Part shown: piece after piece, positions 9,401 to 18,539 of the stretch
Numbering within the stretch: the stretch's first letter is position 1
How the letters are laid out: every line of letters starts with the position of its first letter
Assembly (NCBI GenBank): GCA_002812745.2
Contig: NCSJ02000014.1
Location: 223,862-287,861 of the forward strand
Length of the DNA stretch: 64,000 bases
Source: Scytalidium lignicola
Lineage: Eukaryota > Ascomycota > Leotiomycetes
Reading direction: 5' to 3'
Position numbers and translations under genes: made by a program
Notes under the pieces: generated by a model
Told to the model about the DNA's origin: nothing
Seen by the model: only the letters and a program-made list of their open reading frames with translations
Databases searched by the model: none

Positions 9401-12270
9401 TTGAGATCAATTATCCGTTCTTCTTCAACACGGCCATTTGCAAGCTTCCTCTTGCTTTCATGAATGTCTGCTCTGAGATACTTTATACTAACAATCCTCG
9501 CCCACACATTCTTCATTTTAGGTGCTTCGGCATACATCCGGGCAAGTTTGGCATGGAAAAATGGAGGCGACCATCTATGACGCCCAGCTTCCATCCCATG
9601 AATTTGGATCATGAGTGGAGGATCTGAGGGCGTCGATGCCTTTATTTGGACTAATGTCGATTTCACGTCAAGGGTCACTAGTTCTTTAGAACTAAAAAAT
9701 TCCTCTTGAGATGATGCTGACACTGGTGAGAGAAGGCCAGAAGACTCGAAATCATTCACTGTGAAGCGGGTCTGCTCTACATCTTCATAGTCAGCCTGCG
9801 TGCGCACGAATGCTCTCTTCAGAACTGTTGTAGCAACACCACAGGCATAATGGCGATAGAGAGAATATTGAATCAGGAGCATCCTCATGTGGGAGTTGAC
9901 GTGGAAAATAGGTCCCTGATAATCACTGGAAGTTGATAATGCGACCTCGAAGCGAGGCATTGATATGAATGGTTCGTTCTCCCATTTGTCCGTCGATTCC
10001 ACAATGAATGCTTCAAGTCCCCTAACATGAATTGCTAAACGGCGGCCGTCCGTTGGGTGATGTGGCTGCTTCTTCTGTGGGGACTGTGGTATATTTAAAA
10101 ACAATTCAGGGTCAGGTGTCAAGGAACGACTTGCGGTTCTCCGGCGCGAAGGTCGTCTCTCGGCTTCCTCCAGCTTCTGGGCTCGATATTCTGCGGTCCA
10201 TGATTCTAATTGTAATGCTACTCCACGAGACTCACTCGAAATATCCTCATCAACACCAGCAACCTCGGCACTGAAATCAGAGCCTTGGAATTGAAAGTGT
10301 AGAAGCCAAGGGGGAAGGGCTCTGATAAAATTTTGATTTTGTAACGTCTTCGACCGGCCTCTCTTTTCTGGCTCTACATTCAATCGCAATTGTGCAACTA
10401 TCTGACGTACGCCGTCGCTAATTTCGGAGCGTACCATATGGATAGAGAAAGTCTGCAGGTTTCCTGTAGCGACAACATAGACCTCAGGGTTAGCACTGAG
10501 CTGTACTTTGAGTTCCAGTGATTCCGTCTGGACGAGATCATAACGGCAGCCCGATGAAGTTTGGTAATATAGATCGTGTGATTGTAATCGGAGCGTTGAT
10601 CCTAGGGCATAATGGAGTTTCCCAGCAGCTGAGTGGGATGATTCTATATCAAGAGATATGGAGGAGATGGAGGAGATAATGAGGTCGAAATCATCCTCTT
10701 CTGCTGTCTTCTCGACCGGAGGCAATGCGATTCGTATCACAGGTTCATGGATTGAAAACTTCACAATTGCCTTTGGCAAAAGGCGAGACATCAGAACATG
10801 TCGCTGGGGTGCGGGAGAAGCCCTTTTATGTGGCTGGCTTTGCATCAAAGCTACTACAAGTGGAAGATGCTTCGGATCCAGATCCACTGAGGGGGATGTA
10901 ATGACCATGTTAGCGAAAAGCATATTAGCATTCCGATCATCAGCACTCGCGTCTTCAGAGAACTCTAAAATCTTCGATGGCAGCGTCGTCCGAATTGTTG
11001 TCGTTGCCATTGGGATATATAGCAATCTATCAGACCTGCCCTGCCCCTGCTCGACGCCAACCGAAATTGATAGAGCGGCTAGAAGAGCTTGATGAGCCAC
11101 ATCTTTAGAAGAGAAATACATGCGATGTGATGGAGACTTTTGGTCTAATCGATGCAGGTCTATCCCGACCTCCTTCATAGAGGCATTCAGATAGATTGGC
11201 GAGCCACGAGGTTGAACTAAACTAATCTTTTTAGTGAATCCGACAAAGCTTACGGCAAATTGGATCTCCTTAATGCCTCTTATAATCGAAGAAGTAAACT
11301 CCTTGAAATCTGACACAGGCTGTACAAGATTGTGTTCCTCGGCGAGTGGTGAATTGGGTTCTTCCATGACAGTGGCAACCGGCAATATCTTTGGTTCAGA
11401 TATTGGTTCTGAAGGTTTCCGGTGTTCTTTGTATCTGCTGAGACACAAGTTGATATCATCATACGGAATGTGAACACGGCCCAGCTTAAGGGCTATTGCG
11501 GCATCCCGGAGACCATCGAGGCCTTTGTATAGCAGCCCATGAATATTTAGCGTTGCGTGGTCTAGGACTTCCAGGGACTCGCTACCATCAGGAGTAAACA
11601 AAACGCTCCGAATGGTAATCATCCACTCTGCTGGTCGCTGCCCTTGCTTAGCAGTCTTGATGTGCGAAAACATTCTGCTTCGATCAACCATTCTCCTCCT
11701 AGTATCCACAGCCATTGTAAAGCTCCCGACTTGTAGATTGCCCACATCAATAACTGTAAGTGAGGAGTTAACAGCTACGACATCAACCATGCGTATCCAG
11801 TTAATCTTGCGGTGGAGGAGTTTTATCTGCTCCTTAACTTGAGTAAGGCGTGCCCAGCTTTGGTTCCGTTGCGTTCCAGAGCCGCCCTTCTGAGATTGAG
11901 AAACCCGCTTAGAGCCTATTGTATAACTAGAAACTGTCACTTTTTCTGTATTCTGGTCCAAGGAATCGTCGGAGTCTCCAGGCTTCTCGCCATCCACAGC
12001 TGCAAGGTCCACCGTTACTGCGAGCTCTGTCAACACAATACTGAGCCATGTTGGTTGCGCAAATGTAGGTCGGTGAAGATTCAAGCCCAGACCCCGAATC
12101 TCAATCTTTATCCCATCTTTTGGTGTGTATGCTAGCCTTCTAAGTGAAAAGTATCCAATCCGCTGTATAGATATACCAGTAACGATCCGAAGAACGGCGA
12201 AGAGGATAAATGAGGACAGGTATAGGAGAACAAAGAGGCCAAATATAAATGTCGGGTTAACAAGTGCCAT
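3487..12270 (-). CDS. FMP27: Fmp27/Hobbit-type bridge-like lipid-transfer protein (BLTP2 family)
   Basis: Single intronless ORF of about 2,927 residues from the second plausible ATG (12270, protein starting MALVNP). An upstream in-frame ATG at 12327 adds 19 residues. A hydrophobic segment (about residues 5-30) forms the N-terminal membrane anchor and is followed by beta-rich repeats. Named family boxes are visible: GFWDK (near nt 8126) followed by the conserved beta segment, the SW-type box HFFAWWSMFNGTMSLP (near 7460), and WPPWVPMEIMFDFQVDPFG (near 5720). The C-terminus is low-complexity, Ser-rich and basic. Known for the family: RBG proteins fold into a long hydrophobic groove and move phospholipids at contacts between the ER and plasma membrane. 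Yeast relatives are Fmp27/Hob1 and Hob2. The length matches fungal homologues, so the gene looks intact. The extreme length without an intron contrasts with its neighbours. Confidence 0.93.
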   Translation of the reverse strand: MALVNPTFIFGLFVLLYLSSFILFAVLRIVTGISIQRIGYFSLRRLAYTPKDGIKIEIRGLGLNLHRPTFAQPTWLSIVLTELAVTVDLAAVDGEKPGDSDDSLDQNTEKVTVSSYTIGSKRVSQSQKGGSGTQRNQSWARLTQVKEQIKLLHRKINWIRMVDVVAVNSSLTVIDVGNLQVGSFTMAVDTRRRMVDRSRMFSHIKTAKQGQRPAEWMITIRSVLFTPDGSESLEVLDHATLNIHGLLYKGLDGLRDAAIALKLGRVHIPYDDINLCLSRYKEHRKPSEPISEPKILPVATVMEEPNSPLAEEHNLVQPVSDFKEFTSSIIRGIKEIQFAVSFVGFTKKISLVQPRGSPIYLNASMKEVGIDLHRLDQKSPSHRMYFSSKDVAHQALLAALSISVGVEQGQGRSDRLLYIPMATTTIRTTLPSKILEFSEDASADDRNANMLFANMVITSPSVDLDPKHLPLVVALMQSQPHKRASPAPQRHVLMSRLLPKAIVKFSIHEPVIRIALPPVEKTAEEDDFDLIISSISSISLDIESSHSAAGKLHYALGSTLRLQSHDLYYQTSSGCRYDLVQTESLELKVQLSANPEVYVVATGNLQTFSIHMVRSEISDGVRQIVAQLRLNVEPEKRGRSKTLQNQNFIRALPPWLLHFQFQGSDFSAEVAGVDEDISSESRGVALQLESWTAEYRAQKLEEAERRPSRRRTASRSLTPDPELFLNIPQSPQKKQPHHPTDGRRLAIHVRGLEAFIVESTDKWENEPFISMPRFEVALSTSSDYQGPIFHVNSHMRMLLIQYSLYRHYACGVATTVLKRAFVRTQADYEDVEQTRFTVNDFESSGLLSPVSASSQEEFFSSKELVTLDVKSTLVQIKASTPSDPPLMIQIHGMEAGRHRWSPPFFHAKLARMYAEAPKMKNVWARIVSIKYLRADIHESKRKLANGRVEEERIIDLNTEAIRIAVPHQLIVHSIFDNVINTIKSVQQLHHRFKTGTNEYILDKGPEGPKQVPKVTLRSRAFLFEIEDGAFEWKLGSIYRTGLVEQQQRLAREVAFSVKAKKIEEEEETRKGNSRHRNRSALPRGRSNQPESYRNRSKSEDDYINSDRRSRSRERGLKMRYDPEGTCGISGTARISIAEARERLDRHNAQSWKKRIDQTYDDSKASMKDIRGIFWGLDKLPDDMEETENILEVPQRPGLMATLISDLHIVLDKPSFPMAQLPEFLHRIGKGIPYDTQYTLLIPMNIQIDMGEVRVNLRDYPLPLLHVPAIKPGQSARAPAWSLKSDFVIGEEFQGKESARHVKVEVIPPHKMGDGASKEGGFAVDVRRTVSPVKSYSEIKLDINTGFPTRITWGTSYQPAIQDMMMVFETFTKPQVDPSERTGFWDKIRLSFHSRSSIAWEGDGDVHFVLKGTRDPYVVTGNGAGFLMCWRNDVRWNVCQESDPRKFMTVDSGEFILAVPDFSLQARSSERQKHDDDSIVSSDSYKRGAVFKKVVMKLSGNVQWLAGLMFERNVEGGGRSFDFKPHYKVVLKEPRYAKAPPGKLYDAFRGFRSEHIHMSIAVKAPVDREWTVTNTTPSKSYNTVHFTPRFFTHFFAWWSMFNGTMSLPIRQGSLWPGVEKTSKKFGRHLATIKYNLLLAPLFLSHIYKHKDPDDYSEDAFSATGVKVKLDSFMLDIHQRREEFHTRDKGRKMQGKTSGMKINQAQLDLLSADIRAVSARIAGPTAEDLRKASVPTLFSQQDKAAADLSSFEIPDNDFSWVDMDDFVELDWILPSEVNPETKIMPLGYAPRFTYFRQTGHGDTISGDPDRTSPFGNEPTHFCIMSQDDDPRRVQCQLIQTRLDQLNKQMESHTRAVGEAELRYVKEENNPELKADFERLTRHEGVLRDKKLFLESMLHRMAIRVHTRKKHAALNGDTDTNNDDNISPKDYTTEAEGMETNPPADADFISDFDNRFVIHNMQLKWNNLLRNIILRYIHQVSQRRGFVYYLSRRAVKFILDIVEEQNKAKAPKPTPQSQPDDPYSPDNLTDECSEEVEARIEEILADGKKFVSADDPLGQEPEPPRESTDNLDSNIAKEFTPQNSYHLRLIAPQIQLQSDKNPKSVVLVTAKGMELKVVEIMDKDRIYDDVSGLVQRRFSVEMDSTQFFVTQQKWFSSQLTSLYSGSHYGTPAGSAWPPWVPMEIMFDFQVDPFGFKRVVQKTSASMRYDKFNTLRLKYNDDIKSDGRHSSSLNNLESRMDNLWVEFPKVQALCNSSQYYAMYIIVMDLLMYSEPMEKTRSERLEKIMLASDFSDLRGAPEIVISLQERIRQLEEIKTQFQIHSNSLDRKGWEDRLSLDRDLASCEDELFFIMKAITTSQRKYDGSQSNSLLRWNISSHQIVWHLLRDNNQPLMEFQLQDAQYERTDNADGSHNNLMQINKIIGLNLLPDAIYPEMFAPYTDPERGAFNEDGNHTMLKVYWYMLEAIAGIPVMDHFEVNLFPMRIQLEREVGKRLFDYMFPDSDDEQPGNGKNISPFLVKNMQPIDDEEDEESTDNSNQSRTQLVADAEMPELGGPRRGSLELRLKPTLTLEPRPGTAMSYKSRFGHNQGGDANPFRLFQSGHKNPSKAPSIRSMSKKPSAESLPSGFGGRTIVGRSPTLMSLDSASINGEAKPKRFGIHRAKSQEKPSDDLTQMLNRASNYMTLAYVKIPSVVLCLSYKGKGERNIEDVHNFVFRLPMIEYRNKTWSNLDLALALKKDVIRALISHTGAIIGNKFSKHRPNTAQQTRLRELATSSILLTPAAHDSSYENSENSSTFTTSPTETKFSERSRSPRRSFASSSNGLTRTISQSSSTNSVNSQQRSQNLPTSLMMTPMSQVATDRPSSSAESEMESSSISDARSTNESKSGGFMSHLHLLKKKDRDNSSINSGQSEDNEEASRRKGMNLLGKKH

Positions 12271-13625
12271 AGCTATTCCTTCCATCCGCCATACGGCGTG
12301 GACCACTTGTAAGGGACACTCTCTCAAATACGACGACCCCTCGCAATGGAAATAAGCCAGTCCAAAGCAGTATTGCCATGCAGTCTATTCCTTAATATAA
12401 TTATATTCTCATCGAGAGGGCCGAGTTTGCCCGCTTCGTAATCTTAGTTGATTGATAAACATACTTCGAGGTTCTGGGAAAGTAAATGCGACGTTGCATG
12501 AGTGTAGGAGGGAATCTGCCAGCGTTAAGGGATTATTAAAAATTATTCGATTAGGCAGAGGGAATGCTTATGAGATGGTACTTTCTTACACTATCGCCAA
12601 CCAGGTCCAGATCCAAGCTGGAGAGATGAGTGGTTCATTAGCACAGAATCAATCGTGTGCTCAATAATCGATACCCCCGTAATTATTGGGTGAGGTAATA
12701 TGCACATTCGGTATGGAAATGCTGAAAGCGGAACAACGTTCGAGCATCCCGAACCCCGGGAATACCGGTATGCGTCACTATCTCCGTCTGTTTTTGTAAC
12801 TCGTGAGACTCCTGATAATTATGAATTATTTTACAATCCACAAGATAGTTTATTAACCGGACGTTAATTAATAGGATAAGATGATTATGGCCAATAAATC
12901 CTTCAACAACTAGCTACAGTGCGTTTTATACAGTTTAGCAATTTCGATCCCGGCCAGTTTTAAACGAAAAGTTAGGGTGATGCTTGGCTACTGTAGTATG
13001 ATTATTCATACCCCCCGTTTAGTCGAAATGAGATGCTGTGCAGAGATAGAGCACATGCAAGTACTTCTGCTAGCATCATCAATCAATCAATCAACCATGG
13101 GTGCTTTTCCATCCTAACTTATACATAGACAAGAGATACCAAATAATCGGAGATCTTAATTATATTCAGGGCTCTAAGTCACAAAACTCGCAGATTGTCC
13201 TGTTTGGTCTCAGCGTCTTCATAGGTTTTAGCTTCCAGTCTATCTCCATATTTAAGGAACACATGCTATATGATCATAGTTAAAAGTCAAATAAAATAAA
13301 ATAATCTGAGCTTCCCCACGGATCAACCTGAGATGTGTCTCACTCTGAATTGCCCTATTTTCGGGTAGTCTAAGTAAGCCTATGTCAAGCTCGATAATGT
13401 ACTGTTTATAGTAATAGGTTAAAATATCGGGCGAATCAGGATACGACTGGATTGAGATGCTTGGGTGCCAAAAAATTCAAGGCTTTAAGGAAACCACGAC
13501 TATTCGATATGGCATTTCCACAGTAATGTGTATAATTAAATACAGTTTGTAAACCAGGTACTGTCATCTTGGACAACTGAGATACTATTATACATTTATG
13601 CTATTCGTCATACACTATTAAATTC
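12271..13625. other. Intergenic, upstream of FMP27
   Basis: About 1.3 kb, AT-rich. It holds the FMP27 promoter and the 3' flank of the next minus-strand gene. ORFs are short and unrecognisable; no RNA gene or repeat was identified. Confidence 0.6.
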
Positions 13626-14468
13626 TCATTTCACTTCTTCTGGCTTTGATTTAGCTTCTGGGTTATACTGCATCTCGTCGTCGTTTCTTAGTGCAGCTAT
13701 GCTCTCGTCGACCAATGCAATCTCAGCATTGACCCTCAATAGTTTTTCTTGCAGCATTCTCTCGTACTCTGCATCTGATAATACTTTCACGGGGCTCCAT
13801 CTAGAATTCAGCCATGAAGATTTGGGAGTGGAGTCTTCTGCTGCTCGTTTTAGATTCCGAGCATCTATAATGTTATATGTTGTCTGTCCTATAGCACCAA
13901 ATACCGCGAACATTATAGCACCGGGGATAATGTTACCTCTCCCACCTGTAGGCAAATTAGTAAAGGAAAAACCGAGCCGGAATAGATAGATGGACAGACG
14001 TAAGAAACCGCCCGCGGATCCTGCAATTCCGCCTGCTAAAGTGCTAGCGTACGTTTTCTCTCTTGGCGAGGCTCTTTCTGTTCCCCTAGAATGGAGGAAC
14101 AAACTTCTGGATGCTGAAGACTTGATATTAGCATCAATTGCTGGAGTGGTGGAAGAGTAATCTACGTACCAGTGAAAGTACTACCCAAGGCAAACCATTG
14201 TACCCCGGATGCTAATGCAAAGAGTACAGGAGTGTTAGACCTCAAGACTCCTGCAAAACTTCCAACGAGAACCCCGGACATGCCTGTAATGGTAGCAGTC
14301 AACAGTTTGATCACGTGATTTAACACTGGGGGTTATATAGAAGCCCTCATCCAACCCACATCGTCGTTGTTCGGACTTACCTGAGAGTGTTCCAACCTGA
14401 AGAGCAGGCCATAGAATCTGAATTGACTCTAGAGTTGAGTCATCCCGCCTCGGAGCTGGGCCAGCCAT
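13626..14468 (-). CDS. Small membrane protein with Gly-rich helices, probably mitochondrial (Tim17/22-like?)
   Basis: Three exons, complement(14381..14468, 14170..14283, 13626..14113), join in phase to 229 residues. The start is MAGPAPRRDD. Both introns have clean GTAAGT/GTACGT donors and CAG acceptors. The middle of the protein has Gly/Ala/Ser-rich hydrophobic helices (GMSGVLVGSFAGVLRS, SGVQWFALGSTFTASRS, STLAGGIAGSAGGFLR, IPGAIMFAVFGAIGQTTYN), followed by a soluble, charged, helical C-terminus (VLSDAEYERMLQEKLLRVN). Small-residue helices and the phrase LRSNTPVLFALASGVQW are typical of fungal Tim17/22-like inner-membrane proteins of unknown role. That assignment is by resemblance only. It is divergent from the eIF4B gene with about 540 bases between them. 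Confidence 0.6.
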
Positions 14469-15004
14469 GTCGTTTTTCACCTTCTGAACAGTGCAAGCGT
14501 TCGGCTGCATTCTTTCTCTCCTTGGAGCGTTACCGGGATAGAAGTGGCGGAGCCAAAATAAGAACAGCAAGCATCATCTGCCGCATCACACAGCCTGCAG
14601 TTAGAATTCGATATAATTAATGGCTACAGAACCTAACCATACTTTGGACCAGATGTTGAAGTTCGCCCCAGAAAGTGGTTCAAAAAGGCTCGTCCTGCGC
14701 AAGGTTCAATGGGGTGCGGACGCTAGTCCAAACAGGGGTCTAGTGCCCTGTTGAATGCAGGATTTACCGTAACCGCTCAATCCCAACCTGAAATAATCGC
14801 ACTTTTCAAATTCTTGAGAGACCACCAGTCGATTTACCGACTGCAACCACCACCGCAACGCACTCAACTTCCCAGAACCAAACACTCCCAAGGACCAGAT
14901 TAAATTATCAATCACAGCGCCGAGGGATTTATAATCCTTTAACTTCACCATACAGACATCGCGCCGGACAGGGTTCTTGCGCAGTGTCTTGAAAAGCCGC
15001 AAAC
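14469..15004. promoter_or_regulatory. Divergent promoter region between the membrane-protein gene and TIF3
   Basis: About 536 bases between two divergent starts, presumably carrying both promoters. No element is singled out with confidence. ORFs in it are short and overlap both starts, so they are read as shadows. Confidence 0.5.
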
Positions 15005-17105
15005 ATGGGTAAGCTTTGTTTTGCATCTGCACACCCAATCTGCATCCGCCCGTCCTGTTGCATGATTGTAGTATTGCTCAGTTTGACAGATGTGGCTAAT
15101 TTGTATCTGGCGTAGCTCCAAAAAAGAAGGAACAGCAGAAGATGTCTCTCGGGGCGTTTCTGACTGATGAAAGTGAGCATCGAGCAGCAAGCCATGTTTG
15201 ATGCCTCAACTAACACAATGCAGAAATGGGCTCTTGGGCAGATGAAATGGAGGATATGCCAGTTTGTAAGTACTCTTTCCAACCTCTTTTATTTAGATTT
15301 GCTGACATTTGCACTTTTAGCCGGTATGCTTCTCACACACTGGACGTTGAGTAATTGATCATGGACAGTTTGGACTGACATCAGTAGACTCTCGTACAGG
15401 TTATGGATCGGAAAGACGTACCTATAATTCATCCACGGGCACCTTCGGTAACAATGCTGGAGGTAAGTTGAGTTTCAGCTCTTTAAACCTAAACCCCACC
15501 CAGCCACTAAGATGCTGCAGGATACTCTGTTCGTGAGGAGCTTCCTCTTCCTGACAAACCACCCTACACTGTTCATCTTGGAAACCTCTCCTTTGATGCT
15601 ACAATCGGTGATGTGATGGATTTCTTTGCTGAGTGCGAATGTACCAATGTTCGTATTATTGAGGATAAATTAGAGATGAAACCAAAAGGTTTTGGATATG
15701 CAGAATTCGCATCGTTGGAAGGTCTCAAAAGAGCTTTAACTCTAAACCAGACCCCGTTTCAAGGGCGTAATATCAGAATTAGTGTTGCAGATCCTCGTAA
15801 GTGCCTCGAAATCTCTCCTCCGTTACCCCATTTAACATTATTTTCTTCTTTATAGCAAAGGACAGAGATCGTCCAGAGGTAAGGGAGTTGGGCGATTGGA
15901 GCAGAAAAGGCCCGTTGCCAGACTTACCAGGACGAAGCGATCGCCGCGTCTCAGACCGAGGATATACTGCTGGCCGTAGTTTTGGTGATGGGGGATCCGA
16001 GTTGGGCGGGGAACGAAGGGAGCGTCGTGACTTCGGTGAAGGCGATGGCAAGACTCGTGACTTTGGAAACTGGGAACGAAAGGGTCCTTTGTCTCCGCTT
16101 CCCCAATCAGAACGTCCACGTGAAGGTGGCCGTCCGCGAACAAATGATGGGCCAAAGGGAGAAGGCCTCCGGGATCGGAGAGCCTCTCCAGCTGCATGGG
16201 GTGAGGGTAGAGCTCAGGGATCCCAAGATGGTTCAAGACCTCCAAGACGCGAGTTTCAAGAGCGGACGCCTACAGCGGCAGAACAGGACAGTCAATGGCG
16301 TGCCAAGATGCGACCTGATCCTCCAGCTGCCAGCTCTCCCGTTGCTTCTCGTGAGGGGAGTGAAGCTCCATCATCTCCCGCGATCGCTCCTGCTACTGGA
16401 GGTCGACCAAGGTTGAACCTCGCAAAGCGGACTGTCTCCGAGACTCCTGACGTTCTATCACCTTCCTCAGTTTCTGGTGAGTCAAAACCGAATCCGTTCG
16501 GTGGTGCGCGACCCATCGACACCGCTGCTAAGGAGAGGGAAATTGAAGAAAAGCGACTTGCCGTACTCCGTGAAAAGAAGGAGGCTGAGGAGAAAGCTCG
16601 CGAAGAGAAAAGAGAAGCAGCAAAGGCAGCTAAAGCAGTTGAATCTGAGAAGCAAGAGGGTATTGAGACGCCCGAGAGTGACAAGAAAGTCGAAGGTGAA
16701 GATGCTAGCAAGAATGGACCGACCGAACATGAGACCCAGGATAGTACGACCGGCGATGAAAAGTCAGCAAAACCGAGTGAGGTCGTTCGAGAGAACAAAC
16801 CAAGACCTGTGGATGTTGGCACATGGAGACGTTCGTCAAGCGGGCCAAAGACTCCACGAGATGATGCTCCTCGTGGCGGTCGAGGTAGGGGAGATGGCCC
16901 ACCAAGAGGACCAAGGCATGACGGGGGTAGACCGCCAAGATCGAATACTAATGGAGGTGCTGCACCACCCACCTCAAGACAGGCTGCACCAACAGAACCA
17001 AACGCAGAAGCTGTAGCCCCCGAGGAAGACGGTTGGAGCACTGTTTCAAAACCAAGGAAGAACCAACGTGGTGGTGCCCAGGGTTCGCGAGCCATAGCTT
17101 CTTGA
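15005..17105 (+). CDS. TIF3: Translation initiation factor eIF4B (Tif3)
   Basis: Six exons: 15005..15008, 15116..15172, 15224..15265, 15385..15462, 15521..15796, 15856..17105. They join in phase to 568 residues. The first exon is only ATGG in a good start context. The N-terminus (MAPKKKEQQKMSLGAFL then MGSWADEMEDMP) is the classic eIF4B/Tif3 opening. One RRM follows (about residues 75-150), with RNP2 VHLGNLSF and RNP1 KGFGYAEF. After it come Arg/Asp/Gly-rich repeats with the recurring unit W(S/E)RKGPL, then a Lys/Glu-rich coiled stretch and an RGG/PR-rich tail ending near EEDGWSTVSKPRK. eIF4B stimulates the eIF4A helicase during scanning. An alternative acceptor at 15398-15399 (exon from 15400) also keeps phase and would remove five residues. 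Confidence 0.93.
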
Positions 17106-18539
17106 ACAGAAAAATTGCTGCAATACCCAGTAGAAGCGTTGTTTCTATCATCCAAGAGACTTCACTCATGCTCAGATCTCATCTCTACGATCTTTTCTTT
17201 TGGCGTTGGGTGCATTTGGCCCTGTGTCTAGGCCTGAATGGTCATTGCTGCTTTAATCCTCCGAGCTTCAAACTCTCTGCGCAATACGACGGGACGTCTG
17301 TTACTTAGATTGCATAGAGGCGGCTTTTATGTGGATTTTCTCTTGGTTTCCTGGAACGTGATATAATGTGCTCAAAAAGGTATCTTACATTACTCCGTGT
17401 GGCTGAAACGGAAAAGGATCTCAGTGTGTAGTGATCTGTTGGTCGGCTTCTTTCAAAAGTAATTTGACGGGAAACAAGAGCAACATTGGGCATGGCCAAT
17501 CTATAGGGCATAGAATGCGGAATGGATTTTGCACAAATAGCTTTTGTATTTTTACATGCTCCCCTTTACGACAACACACCAGAGATTTGGGAAGTTTGTT
17601 CTGATGACTTGCTTTGCTGTGGTGCAATGACCAGATATACCCATTCTGGCACCGTTGCATCCGTGATGATTAGTACCCCTAAACATGCACCTAGTACAAG
17701 TTTTATAGTAGTGACTTAGGACTAGGACTAGGTGTTAGACGCCCCTTTAGGGCCATTTTGACGGCAGATAAGCCAATTCTCCTGTGATAACCCAAGCCTG
17801 ATATTGAGGTTAGGTACATATGCTTAGTTATCCGCCTGCTTGAGTGTCACGGCTCGTACGGCTATATTTATAAGGCACGATATTAATCGATTCTGTACTA
17901 AGGAGGAAAGCTATAATAATAAAACACTTCTATGGTGAAGTGCACAAGTTATCACTGTCATGTGAAAACCATGAAGTCATTTGCTTACGTTTAAGGTTAT
18001 AATTAAGTTGATATTTAATATTATAGCTATTATATAAACTTAATTTTATTTATTCTTAAATTCATGAGCTTTTAGCTTTACATATATTGAAACCTTGTAA
18101 TTACTTGATTACTCTTATTATCTTTCATAACGTACTAAGCTTCTCCTCGGGCTCAATCCGTGATTGGCTACTATATCACGCACGTGACTGTCATGGGACG
18201 CGCTGCGCTCCGCAACCTCACATCATCTTTAGATATCCATTTAGTTGAAGACTTGGATCAGTACAGTGGTGGAGAGATAATATCAACTGGCCTTCTTCGA
18301 AAACTACATTATCACCGTATCAGAAAGTTGCCCGGTTTCCCTTGGTCCTTAACTGCATGTTTTCTATTAATATACTTTTATCTTGTATCTCAGTTTTACA
18401 GCTTTTCAGCCTTTTGCTTAGTTGGGGTCTTTCTCAAGTTTGACCAGGCTAAAGTTTAAAATAATCTATCCACTTAAAATTATCATAAGACATAGGAATT
18501 AATAAATCCATAACCTTTAAGAGCTACCTTCCAACCTGC
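17106..18539. other. AT-rich, gene-poor stretch
   Basis: About 1.4 kb. The first 600 bases are the TIF3 3' flank. From about 17,880 to 18,150 the DNA becomes strongly AT-rich with long A/T runs, then changes abruptly to a GC-richer block near 18,160-18,230 (ATCACGCACGTGAC and following). No coding signal was found. The composition jump suggests an old insertion edge or mutation-decayed DNA, not proven. Confidence 0.5.

Noticed and set aside
4253..12135. Many plus-strand ORFs opposite FMP27
   Set aside because: Shadows of a single long conserved minus-strand coding sequence.
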